A stretch of DNA of 5,443 nucleotides from Flavobacterium sp. (GTDB taxonomy: Bacteria; Bacteroidota; Bacteroidia; Flavobacteriales; Flavobacteriaceae). The notes under the pieces are model-generated. The model was given only the letters and a program-made list of their open reading frames with translations, was not told the DNA's origin and searched no databases. Where the stretch lies: assembly GCA_030682755.1 (NCBI GenBank), contig JAUXNR010000770.1:1-5443 (forward strand), read 5' to 3'. The position numbers and the translations under genes were made by a program. This document shows, in pieces, positions 1 to 5,443 of this stretch (position 1 is the stretch's first letter; each line of letters begins with the position of its first letter).

Positions 1-62
1 CCAAGAGAGTATTAACCATCAAGAGAAAATTATAAATAATTAAGTATCACATATTTTATTTT

Positions 63-105
63 TTTGTATTACGTAATATTTTTTGTAATATCGCACCTAA
101 ATTTA
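63..105 (+). promoter_or_regulatory. Possible weak promoter region for the small exported protein gene
   Basis: Bacteroidota promoters typically carry TTTG about 17-23 bases before TAnnTTTG. Here TTTG at 63-66 is followed after 19 bases by TAATATCG (86-93), which keeps only the TA, one T and the final G. A better-looking -7 box, TAAATTTA at 98-105, has no TTTG at the right distance. Neither option is convincing. A promoter is expected because the gene appears to be its own transcription unit, but its exact position is a guess. Confidence 0.25.
67..78. repeat. Perfect 12-bp palindrome TATTACGTAATA
   Basis: The 12 bases read identically on both strands. They lie 41 bases before the ATG at 120, between the TTTG at 63-66 and the candidate -7 boxes, where a dimeric regulator could bind. 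A second, weaker inverted repeat overlaps it (ATATT 76-80 with AATAT 87-91). In such AT-rich DNA short palindromes also arise by chance, so an operator role is only a possibility. Confidence 0.35.
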
Positions 106-119
106 TAGCAAAACAAAAC

Positions 120-641
120 ATGAAAAAAATTATTTTTATAGCATTATTGTCTTTTAGTGCTATCGTTTCAGCACAGGTTGATAAAATTTACAAACACAAT
201 GGTGAAACTGTAGACGGTAAAGTAACTAGAGTTGAAGAATACACAATTGTATTTAAATATGATGGTGAAGATGCTGAAAACGTTATTGGAAAATATGCAA
301 TTGAAAAAATTGTTTACGGTAAAAGCGGAAGAGTGGAAGAAGTAACTGAAAAAATTGTTGTTTCAGGTGAAGCTGATTGGGAAAAAGTAGTGATTCTTGA
401 AGAGAAATCTTATATCGCTGGACTTAAAAAAGTAGATGAAATCAGAGGAAAAACAGGATTAATCAACTACCACACTGGAAATACAGGAGACAAAAAAGCA
501 GAGAAAAAATTAAAAATGGCTGCTGCAGCAATGGGTTGTCCTTTTATTTTGCAAACTGCTGATAAAACTACAGTTGGAGCTAGTTCTAATTCTTTAGGAG
601 GTTCTCAAGCGATTAAAAAAGGTGTTGCTTACAAATACTAA
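120..641 (+). CDS. Small exported protein of unknown function (173 aa), periplasmic or secreted
   Basis: The start at 120 gives a textbook signal peptide: MKK, a hydrophobic core at residues 4-17, and a probable cleavage after SAQ (residue 19). There is no lipobox; the only cysteine is C140, so the mature protein is probably soluble in the periplasm or secreted. Two parts can be seen. Residues 21-80 resemble a recurrent Bacteroidota pattern in which K-x-x-G-x-x-V-x-GKV is followed by short strands and an I-x-KIVYG-x-x-G segment, suggesting a small beta-rich unit. Residues 84-147 (ADWEKVVIL... then AEKKLKMAAAAMGCPFIL) resemble a beta-alpha-beta segment with an Ala-rich helix, loosely like the core of RcsF/DUF4156-type envelope proteins; that comparison is inference. 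The tail (151-173) is Ser/Gly/Lys-rich. The gene is flanked by its own terminator and appears monocistronic. I do not recognise a named family and assign no function. Confidence 0.9.
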   Translation: MKKIIFIALLSFSAIVSAQVDKIYKHNGETVDGKVTRVEEYTIVFKYDGEDAENVIGKYAIEKIVYGKSGRVEEVTEKIVVSGEADWEKVVILEEKSYIAGLKKVDEIRGKTGLINYHTGNTGDKKAEKKLKMAAAAMGCPFILQTADKTTVGASSNSLGGSQAIKKGVAYKY

Positions 642-663
642 TTTGGATTTATCTTAAGTATAG

Positions 664-697
664 AAAAGTTGCCATTTAGGCAACTTTTTTTGTTTTA
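664..697 (+). terminator. Intrinsic (Rho-independent) terminator of the small exported protein gene
   Basis: A 10-bp perfect stem (AAAAGTTGCC at 664-673 pairing with GGCAACTTTT at 679-688) encloses a 5-base loop, ATTTA. A run of seven T at 685-691 overlaps the 3' arm, then G and four more T. It starts 22 bases after the stop codon at 639-641. On the opposite strand the T run would be only four bases, so it points to + strand termination. It separates the first gene from the rsgA unit. Confidence 0.9.
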
Positions 698-708
698 TAA
701 AATCTAAA

Positions 709-737
709 TTTTCATATCAAGAATTATAATATCTTTG
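709..737 (+). promoter_or_regulatory. Promoter of the rsgA-dtd unit, very close to the start codon
   Basis: TATCTTTG at 730-737 matches the Bacteroidota -7 consensus TAnnTTTG exactly. A TTTTC at 709-713, 16 bases upstream, could be a poor -33 element; no true TTTG or TTG lies at the right distance. The box ends 4 bases before the rsgA ATG at 742, so transcription should begin at or within a base or two of the start codon. The placement right after a terminator supports a new transcription unit here. Confidence 0.6.
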
Positions 738-741
738 TTGC

Positions 742-1710
742 ATGACAGGAATTGTTTATAAATCTACCGGAAGTTGGTACACCGTTAAAACGCAAGACAA
801 TACTTTTTTTGATTGTAGAATCAAAGGTAAATTTCGCATGAAAGGTATTAAAAGTACCAATCCAATTGCAGTTGGAGATGTTGTTGATTTTGATATTGAC
901 GAAACCTCTGATGCAATTACTGGTTCCATTCATAACATTCATGACAGAAAAAATTATATTGTCAGAAAGTCTGTAAATCTTTCAAAGCAGACGCATATCA
1001 TTGCTTCAAATATTGATATTGTATTTTTATTGGTAACCATAAATAACCCAATTACAACGACTAGTTTTATTGATCGATTTCTTGTAACTGCAGAAGCTTA
1101 TCACATTAAAGCTGTATTGATTTTTAATAAAGTGGATACGTATGATGATGCAACTTTAGACGAACAATTGTTCTTGCAATATATCTATACACAAATTGGA
1201 TATGAATGCCTTCGTATTTCGGCTACAGCCGGAAAAGGTATAGAAGAATTAAAGAAGATGATGGAAGGAAAAGTTTGTATGTTTTCCGGTCATTCAGGAG
1301 TTGGAAAATCTACTTTGGTTAATGCATTGGAACCTACTTTAAATTTGAAAACCAAACAAATATCAGATTTGCACCAACAAGGACAACATACTACAACTTT
1401 TGCAGAAATGTTTGATTTGTCATTTGGTTCCAAAATTATTGACACTCCAGGAATTCGTGGATTTGGAATTGTTGACATGGAAAAACAAGAAATTAAAGGT
1501 TATTTTCCTGAGTTTTTTGAGTTGGAAGATCAATGTAAATTTAACAATTGTTTGCATAAAGACGAACCAAATTGTGCCATTAAAAAAGCTTTAGAAGAAG
1601 ACAAAATTGCTTGGTCTCGATATAAAAGTTACCTTCAAATCTTAGAAGGAGACGAAGAGCAATACCGAAATGATGTTTATGCTGACGGAAGAAATCAAGA
1701 CATTGACTAA
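742..1710 (+). CDS. rsgA: Ribosome small-subunit-dependent GTPase RsgA (322 aa)
   Basis: RsgA is a GTPase that binds the maturing 30S subunit, checks the decoding centre and releases assembly factors on GTP hydrolysis. The protein shows all three family parts: an N-terminal OB-fold (about residues 1-75), a circularly permuted GTPase domain in the order G4 (NKVD, 129-132), G5 (ISA, 159-161), G1 P-loop (GHSGVGKS, 183-190), switch I/G2 (GQHTTT, 214-219) and G3 (DTPG, 234-237), and a C-terminal zinc knuckle C265-x4-C270-x-H272-x5-C278, complete. The length is at the short end for the family, with little extension at either end. The ATG at 742 gives the expected N-terminus (MTGIVYKSTGSW) and immediately follows the consensus -7 box, so no longer start is likely. 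It lies 14 bases upstream of dtd, probably in one transcript. No key residue is missing. Confidence 0.97.
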   Translation: MTGIVYKSTGSWYTVKTQDNTFFDCRIKGKFRMKGIKSTNPIAVGDVVDFDIDETSDAITGSIHNIHDRKNYIVRKSVNLSKQTHIIASNIDIVFLLVTINNPITTTSFIDRFLVTAEAYHIKAVLIFNKVDTYDDATLDEQLFLQYIYTQIGYECLRISATAGKGIEELKKMMEGKVCMFSGHSGVGKSTLVNALEPTLNLKTKQISDLHQQGQHTTTFAEMFDLSFGSKIIDTPGIRGFGIVDMEKQEIKGYFPEFFELEDQCKFNNCLHKDEPNCAIKKALEEDKIAWSRYKSYLQILEGDEEQYRNDVYADGRNQDID

Positions 1711-1724
1711 CCAATCAACTAACA

Positions 1725-2177
1725 ATGAAAGCCGTTATCCAAAGAGTTTCACAATCATCTGTAACTATCGAGGGAAAAATTGTAGCATCAATTCAACAAG
1801 GAATATTGGTTTTGTTAGGTGTTGAAGATTCAGATGCTAAAGAAGATATTGAATGGCTTTCTGCAAAGATTGTAAACCTCAGAATTTTTGAAGACCAAAA
1901 TGCAGTGATGAATTTATCTATTAAAGATATTGATGGAGAAATGATTGTTGTAAGTCAATTTACACTTCATGCCTCAACCAAAAAAGGCAATCGCCCTTCC
2001 TACATCAAAGCTGCAAAACCAGAAATTGCAATACCACTTTATGAAAATTTCATAAAACAAGTTGAACTGGATTTAGGAAAATCTGTTCAAACCGGAACAT
2101 TTGGAGCTGATATGAAAGTAAATTTAACAAATGATGGTCCGGTAACTATAATAATTAACACAAAAATCAAAGAATAA
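1725..2177 (+). CDS. dtd: D-aminoacyl-tRNA deacylase Dtd (150 aa)
   Basis: Dtd hydrolyses the ester bond of D-aminoacyl-tRNAs (and glycyl-tRNA(Ala)), freeing tRNA from wrongly attached amino acids in the cytoplasm. The whole length matches the family (about 145-150 aa). Visible signatures are the N-terminal MKAVIQRVSQSSVTI strand, the active-site motif SQFTL at 77-81 with T80 in the position known from the E. coli enzyme, the KKGNRPSY segment at 86-93, and the NDGPVT motif at 136-141, whose Gly-cisPro (G138-P139) gives the enzyme its chiral selectivity. The start at 1725 gives the conserved N-terminus. Only 14 bases separate it from the rsgA stop, with no promoter between, so it is probably translated from the rsgA message. 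No clear Shine-Dalgarno is seen, as is normal for this phylum. Confidence 0.97.
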   Translation: MKAVIQRVSQSSVTIEGKIVASIQQGILVLLGVEDSDAKEDIEWLSAKIVNLRIFEDQNAVMNLSIKDIDGEMIVVSQFTLHASTKKGNRPSYIKAAKPEIAIPLYENFIKQVELDLGKSVQTGTFGADMKVNLTNDGPVTIIINTKIKE

Positions 2178-2180
2178 AAT

Positions 2181-2210
2181 TTTGATATAATAAGATTTAT
2201 TTTATATTTG
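2181..2210 (+). promoter_or_regulatory. Promoter for the tandem DUF3857/transglutaminase-like genes
   Basis: TTTG at 2181-2184, an 18-base spacer, then TATATTTG at 2203-2210 is a near-ideal fit to the Bacteroidota -33/-7 arrangement (TTTG and TAnnTTTG). Transcription would start around 2215-2217, leaving a leader of about 75 bases before the ATG at 2292. The -33 box begins 4 bases after the dtd stop codon, so this promoter marks the boundary between the two transcription units, although read-through from dtd is possible. Confidence 0.7.
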
Positions 2211-2231
2211 GAAAACTTAAATTTTTCCAAA
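2207..2231. repeat. 9-bp inverted repeat overlapping the -7 box and predicted transcription start
   Basis: TTTGGAAAA (2207-2215) pairs perfectly with TTTTCCAAA (2223-2231) around a 7-base centre, CTTAAAT. No T run follows the 3' arm, so it is a poor intrinsic terminator for rsgA-dtd. Because its left arm contains the TTTG of the -7 box and the centre holds the predicted start site, it could be an operator; a weak terminator or chance are the alternatives. Confidence 0.45.
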
Positions 2232-2291
2232 AATAATGTAAACAAATTGTTAATTTTTCAAATGCTCCAAATTTGAAATCATCTTCCATTT

Positions 2292-4190
2292 ATGAAAAAA
2301 ATCACTATTGTTTTTATTTTATTTTTTATTACCGCGAATATTTATTCTCAAAATTTTTCAGATTTTTTAATTTCAAAAGATTTGAAAGAAAATGCCAATG
2401 CTTGTGTTAGACTTCAAGAATCAGAAATTGTAATAAAATCCAGAAGGTTAATGACAATCAAGTCAAAAAGGGTTGTTACTGTTTTTAATGAGTACGGATT
2501 ACAGCATATGGATTTATTTGAAAATTATGATAAAACCAGAAAAGTTATTTCTGTTGAAGCTCAAATTTTGAATGCTTTAGGTGGAGAAGTTAAAAAATTT
2601 AAGAGGAAAGACTTTAAAGATCAGAGTGTTGCTGACGGAATTTCTGTGTTTACTGATAATAGGGTTTTGTTTTTAGATTATACACCAATCAGTTATCCTT
2701 TTACAGTTGTTTTTACAAGTGAAATAGAAACTTCAAATACAGCTTTTATGCCGAGATGGGTTCCTCAAGAAGGATATTTTTTAAGTGTTGAAAAAAATAA
2801 AATAAGTGTAAAGTACCCGACAGATTTAGGATTTAAATATAAGGCTGCAAATTTTGAAGAAAAAAAAATACTTCAAAAAGAGGAGACTGGATTTATTTCT
2901 TTTGAAATTGAAAACCTTTTAGCATTAAGAACCGAGGAATATGCACCAAGCTTAATAAAATTTACCCCTTATGTGATGTTTGGTTTGGATAAGTTTCACT
3001 TGGAAGGAGTTGATGGTGAAGCTGAAAGTTGGGTAAAATTTAGTGATTGGTATTATAAAAATCTTTTGAATGGTACTGATGATTTGTCAGAAGATACCAA
3101 ATCAAAAATTAAAGCTTATGTAGGGAATGAAAAAGATCAATTAAAAATTGCTCAAAAAGTATTTGAATATGTGCAAAGTAAAACACGTTATGTCAGTATT
3201 CAACTTGGAATTGGAGGATGGAAGCCTATGTTGGCAAAAGATGTAGATAGATTAGGATATGGTGATTGTAAAGCGTTGTCAAATTATACTCGTGCTTTAC
3301 TTGATGTAGTAGGGGTTCAATCCTATTATACAATTATTTATGGAGATAGACAACAACGTGATATTGATTCAGATTTTGTATCCATGCAGGGAAATCATGT
3401 TGTGCTATGCATTCCGTATCAAGATGAATTAAAATGGATGGAATGCACCAGTCAAATAGCTCCATTTGATTTTCAAGCAAACTTTACAGATGATAGAAAT
3501 GCATTGTTAATTAAACCTGATGGTGGCGGTATTGCCAAAACCAAAATTTATTCCGAAAATGATAATTCACAATTTACTATTGGAAATTATAGCCTTTTAC
3601 AAAATGGATCTATTTCTGGAGAGGTTTCAATAAAATCTCGCGGAACACAATATGATCAAAAATATAATTTAGAAAGAAGTTCAAAAGATGATTTGGATAA
3701 ACATTATAAGTCCTATTTCCGAACCATAAATAATCTGAAATGGAAAAATCCGGTATTTAAAAACAATAAAGAAGAAATAGAATTTATTGAGAAAATTCAA
3801 TTGGAAGCTGAAAATTATGCCACAAAAAGTGGGCAAAGAATATTGTTTGCTTTGAATGCTTTTAATCAGTATTCTTCACTACCAAAAAGATATAGAAATA
3901 GAATAACACCTTTTGAAATTTCAAGAGGATTTCATGATTATGATGATATTTCTATAGATTTGCCTGATGGTTTTGAGGTTGAATCGATACCAAGTTCTTT
4001 TGAAATTAAAGAAAAATATGGTCACTACAAAACAGAAGTTAGTTTAGCAGATAAAAAAATATCATATAAAAGAACACTTACCGTAAACAAAGGGAATTAT
4101 ACAAAGGCAGAATATGAAGATTTTCGAAAATTTATTGAACAAGTTGCCAAAAATGATAACGCCAAAGCAGTATTAATAAATAACCAATAA
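2292..4190 (+). CDS. Exported DUF3857 / transglutaminase-like protein with Cys and His retained (632 aa)
   Basis: The start at 2292 gives a signal peptide (MKK, hydrophobic core to about residue 17, likely cleavage after YSQ at 20) without a lipobox, so the product is probably periplasmic. Residues about 35-235 form the DUF3857 beta-rich region. Residues about 280-395 form a transglutaminase-like core: TRYVSIQLGIGGWKP (298-312), then YGDCKALS (323-330) with the expected nucleophile C326, NHVVLCIP (368-375) with H369, and WMECTSQ (382-388), where E384 occupies the usual Asp position. Residues 400-632 are a C-terminal region with probable beta strands. The fold is used by transglutaminases, cysteine proteases and amide hydrolases; which reaction, if any, this protein performs is unknown. 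Its stop codon is 4 bases before the next gene, a paralogue, so the two are probably co-transcribed from the promoter at 2181-2210. Family assignment is firm, function is not. Confidence 0.9.
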   Translation: MKKITIVFILFFITANIYSQNFSDFLISKDLKENANACVRLQESEIVIKSRRLMTIKSKRVVTVFNEYGLQHMDLFENYDKTRKVISVEAQILNALGGEVKKFKRKDFKDQSVADGISVFTDNRVLFLDYTPISYPFTVVFTSEIETSNTAFMPRWVPQEGYFLSVEKNKISVKYPTDLGFKYKAANFEEKKILQKEETGFISFEIENLLALRTEEYAPSLIKFTPYVMFGLDKFHLEGVDGEAESWVKFSDWYYKNLLNGTDDLSEDTKSKIKAYVGNEKDQLKIAQKVFEYVQSKTRYVSIQLGIGGWKPMLAKDVDRLGYGDCKALSNYTRALLDVVGVQSYYTIIYGDRQQRDIDSDFVSMQGNHVVLCIPYQDELKWMECTSQIAPFDFQANFTDDRNALLIKPDGGGIAKTKIYSENDNSQFTIGNYSLLQNGSISGEVSIKSRGTQYDQKYNLERSSKDDLDKHYKSYFRTINNLKWKNPVFKNNKEEIEFIEKIQLEAENYATKSGQRILFALNAFNQYSSLPKRYRNRITPFEISRGFHDYDDISIDLPDGFEVESIPSSFEIKEKYGHYKTEVSLADKKISYKRTLTVNKGNYTKAEYEDFRKFIEQVAKNDNAKAVLINNQ

Positions 4191-4194
4191 CAAC

Positions 4195-5443
4195 ATGAAT
4201 ACTATAAAAAATTTAAGCAAAATTTTCATTCTTTTACTTTTATCATTTTCAGGATTTACTCAATCCTATGAACTTGGAAAAGTCACCGTAAAAGAACTTG
4301 AAGAGACAGAACATCCTACAGAAAAAGACGCAGAAGCAGCTGTTTTGTTCGATGTTGGAAAAACGTATTTTGATTTTGATCCTAATAAAGGATTTTTAAT
4401 GATAACAGAAGTTACCACAAAAATAAAGATTTATAAAAAAGAAGGTTATTCTTATGGCGATATAGTTGTGCCTATCTATGTTGGAAGTAGCGAAAAAGAA
4501 AATGTAAGTTTTTCAAAGGCGTATACCTACAATCTCATAAATGGTAAAATTGAAAAAACGAAGCTAAAAAGTGATGGAGAGTTTACTGAAAAAACAAATA
4601 AATTTTGGAACAAAGTAAAAATTTCAATGCCAAATGTAAAAGAAGGCTCAATCATAGAATACAAATATGTATTAACGTCACCATTCTTTTCAAACCTTCC
4701 TGAATGGTATTTTCAAAAAGAAATACCTGTAAATTATTCAAAATTTGAAACCTTTATCCCAGAATATTATGTGTATAATCCGAGGATGAAAGGGTATTCA
4801 ATTCCAAAAATAACTAAATCAAGTAAGTCAAAAACAATTAATTATTCCGAGAAAACCTCCAGACATATGACAAACAATAATTCTTCTTCATACTCAAATG
4901 AGTCTTTGAATTACACAGAATCTGTTTTTACATATGAAACTGAAAATCTTCCTTCAATGAAAGGAGAATCTTTTGTGGGTAATATTGATAATTATAAAGC
5001 TAGTGTGAATCATGAATTAACGGTTCTTAAATTTCCAAATTCACCAATAAAAAGTTTTTCAAGCACTTGGGATGATGTTGCTAAAACAATTTATGACAGT
5101 CCAAACTTTGGTGATGAAGTAAAAAAGACAGGATATTTTGAAAAAGATATTGATGCGGTTTTACAAGGTAAAAATGCACGGGATGAACGAATTGCAGCTA
5201 TTTTAGAGTTTGTAAAAAAGCAAGTAAAGTGGAATGATTTTAATGGGGTATATTGTGATGATGGAGTTCGTACAGCGTATAAAAACAAAACAGGAAATGT
5301 TGCAGAAATTAACCTGATGTTAACCGCAATGTTGCGTTATTCCGGCTTGGAAGCAAATCCTGTTTTAGTGAGCACACGATCACATGGAATTCCATTATTT
5401 CCATCAAGATCAGCTTTTAACTATGTTATAGCAGCTGTTGAAT
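4195..5443 (+). CDS. Second exported DUF3857 / transglutaminase-like protein, probable pseudoenzyme; 3' end beyond the window (416 codons seen)
   Basis: An open frame from the ATG at 4195 runs to the right edge without a stop. It begins with a signal peptide (hydrophobic FILLLLSFSGF at 11-21, likely cleavage after FTQ at 23) and no lipobox. Residues about 28-260 fit DUF3857, including KEGSIIEYKYVLTSPF (149-164) and LPEWYFQKEIPV (168-179). Residues about 315-416 fit the transglutaminase-like core: DERIAAILEFVKKQVKW (330-346), then TGNVAEINLMLTAMLR (366-381) and FNYVIAAVE (408-416). Aligned by eye with its upstream paralogue, V369 replaces the nucleophilic Cys and Y410 replaces the His, so catalysis is unlikely; it may bind rather than modify a partner. 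It sits 4 bases after the preceding stop, implying co-expression. Judging from the paralogue, roughly a third of the protein lies outside the window, so the acid position cannot be checked. This is window truncation, not a broken gene. Confidence 0.88.
   Translation, partial: MNTIKNLSKIFILLLLSFSGFTQSYELGKVTVKELEETEHPTEKDAEAAVLFDVGKTYFDFDPNKGFLMITEVTTKIKIYKKEGYSYGDIVVPIYVGSSEKENVSFSKAYTYNLINGKIEKTKLKSDGEFTEKTNKFWNKVKISMPNVKEGSIIEYKYVLTSPFFSNLPEWYFQKEIPVNYSKFETFIPEYYVYNPRMKGYSIPKITKSSKSKTINYSEKTSRHMTNNNSSSYSNESLNYTESVFTYETENLPSMKGESFVGNIDNYKASVNHELTVLKFPNSPIKSFSSTWDDVAKTIYDSPNFGDEVKKTGYFEKDIDAVLQGKNARDERIAAILEFVKKQVKWNDFNGVYCDDGVRTAYKNKTGNVAEINLMLTAMLRYSGLEANPVLVSTRSHGIPLFPSRSAFNYVIAAVE

Larger units (their letters stand above)
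1..119. other. Intergenic leader upstream of the small exported protein gene; possible edge of a neighbouring gene
   Basis: No complete gene is visible here. Two + strand frames stay open from the left edge for a few codons and then stop, at 33-35 (tail reading ...KRVLTIKRKL) and at 41-43 (tail reading ...ESINHQEKIINN); either could be the C-terminus of an upstream gene. Alternatively, a - strand ATG at 19-17 opens a frame running off the left edge (MVNTLL...), which would be a divergent gene. The sequence is too short to decide. The rest (about 44-119) is extremely AT-rich and ends in an A/C-rich leader without a Shine-Dalgarno sequence, as is usual before Bacteroidota genes. Confidence 0.4.

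Noticed and set aside
724..942. Open frame of 72 codons on the - strand
   Set aside because: It lies opposite the rsgA promoter and start, shows no recognisable domain, and is explained as the complement of a real gene.
1290..1594. Short open frames on the - strand (1290-1478) and in another + frame (1400-1594)
   Set aside because: Both sit wholly inside rsgA over its conserved GTPase motifs and zinc knuckle; the rsgA frame explains the conservation.
2207..2231. Hairpin considered as the intrinsic terminator of rsgA-dtd
   Set aside because: The 3' arm is followed by AAATAATG rather than a T run, so it does not meet the usual pattern; it is listed as an inverted repeat instead.
2241..2275. 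Small inverted repeats AACAA-A-TTGTT (2241-2251) and CAAATTTG (2268-2275) in the leader of the first DUF3857 gene
   Set aside because: They are too short and AT-rich to separate from chance, and do not form a recognisable riboswitch or leader structure.
2860..2868. Run of nine A inside the first DUF3857 gene, considered as a phase-variable slippage site
   Set aside because: The frame is intact, A runs are expected in lysine codons of such AT-rich genomes, and nothing suggests selection for switching.
5091..5288. Open frame of 65 codons on the - strand
   Set aside because: It lies opposite the second DUF3857 gene, whose frame is open throughout and matches a known family.

Overview
The window looks like an ordinary chromosomal stretch of a Bacteroidota bacterium, most likely Flavobacterium or a close relative in the Flavobacteriaceae. 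The grounds are a strongly AT-rich composition with AT-biased codons, A-rich leaders without clear Shine-Dalgarno sequences, promoter boxes of the Bacteroidota type (TTTG about 18 bases upstream of TAnnTTTG), signal peptides ending in the SAQ/YSQ/FTQ style common in the phylum, and an RsgA whose N-terminus reads like flavobacterial RsgA. The genus is inferred from general resemblance, not from a search.

All supported genes lie on the + strand, in three blocks. (1) Positions 120-641 encode a small exported protein of unknown function. A clear intrinsic terminator follows at 664-697. (2) Positions 742-2177 hold rsgA (ribosome small-subunit assembly GTPase) and dtd (D-aminoacyl-tRNA deacylase), 14 bases apart and probably co-transcribed. 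A consensus -7 box ends only 4 bases before the rsgA ATG, so the message is predicted to be leaderless or nearly so. (3) Positions 2292-5443 hold two tandem, exported DUF3857/transglutaminase-like proteins only 4 bases apart. The first is complete at 632 aa; the second runs off the right edge after 416 codons. A well-formed promoter at 2181-2210 precedes them, overlapped by a 9-bp inverted repeat.

Block 2 is translation housekeeping: RsgA acts on 30S maturation and Dtd clears mischarged tRNAs. Block 3 looks like an envelope or periplasmic module. The upstream protein keeps Cys and His at the expected transglutaminase active-site positions, with Glu at the acid position. The downstream paralogue appears to have Val and Tyr where Cys and His would be. 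An active-fold protein paired with a probable pseudoenzyme is the most interesting thing here, although such tandem DUF3857 genes are, to my knowledge, common in this phylum and I would not call it a new system.

The first 119 bases are intergenic, perhaps with the last codons of an upstream gene. I saw no RNA genes, insertion sequences, CRISPR arrays, attachment sites or signs of recent transfer.
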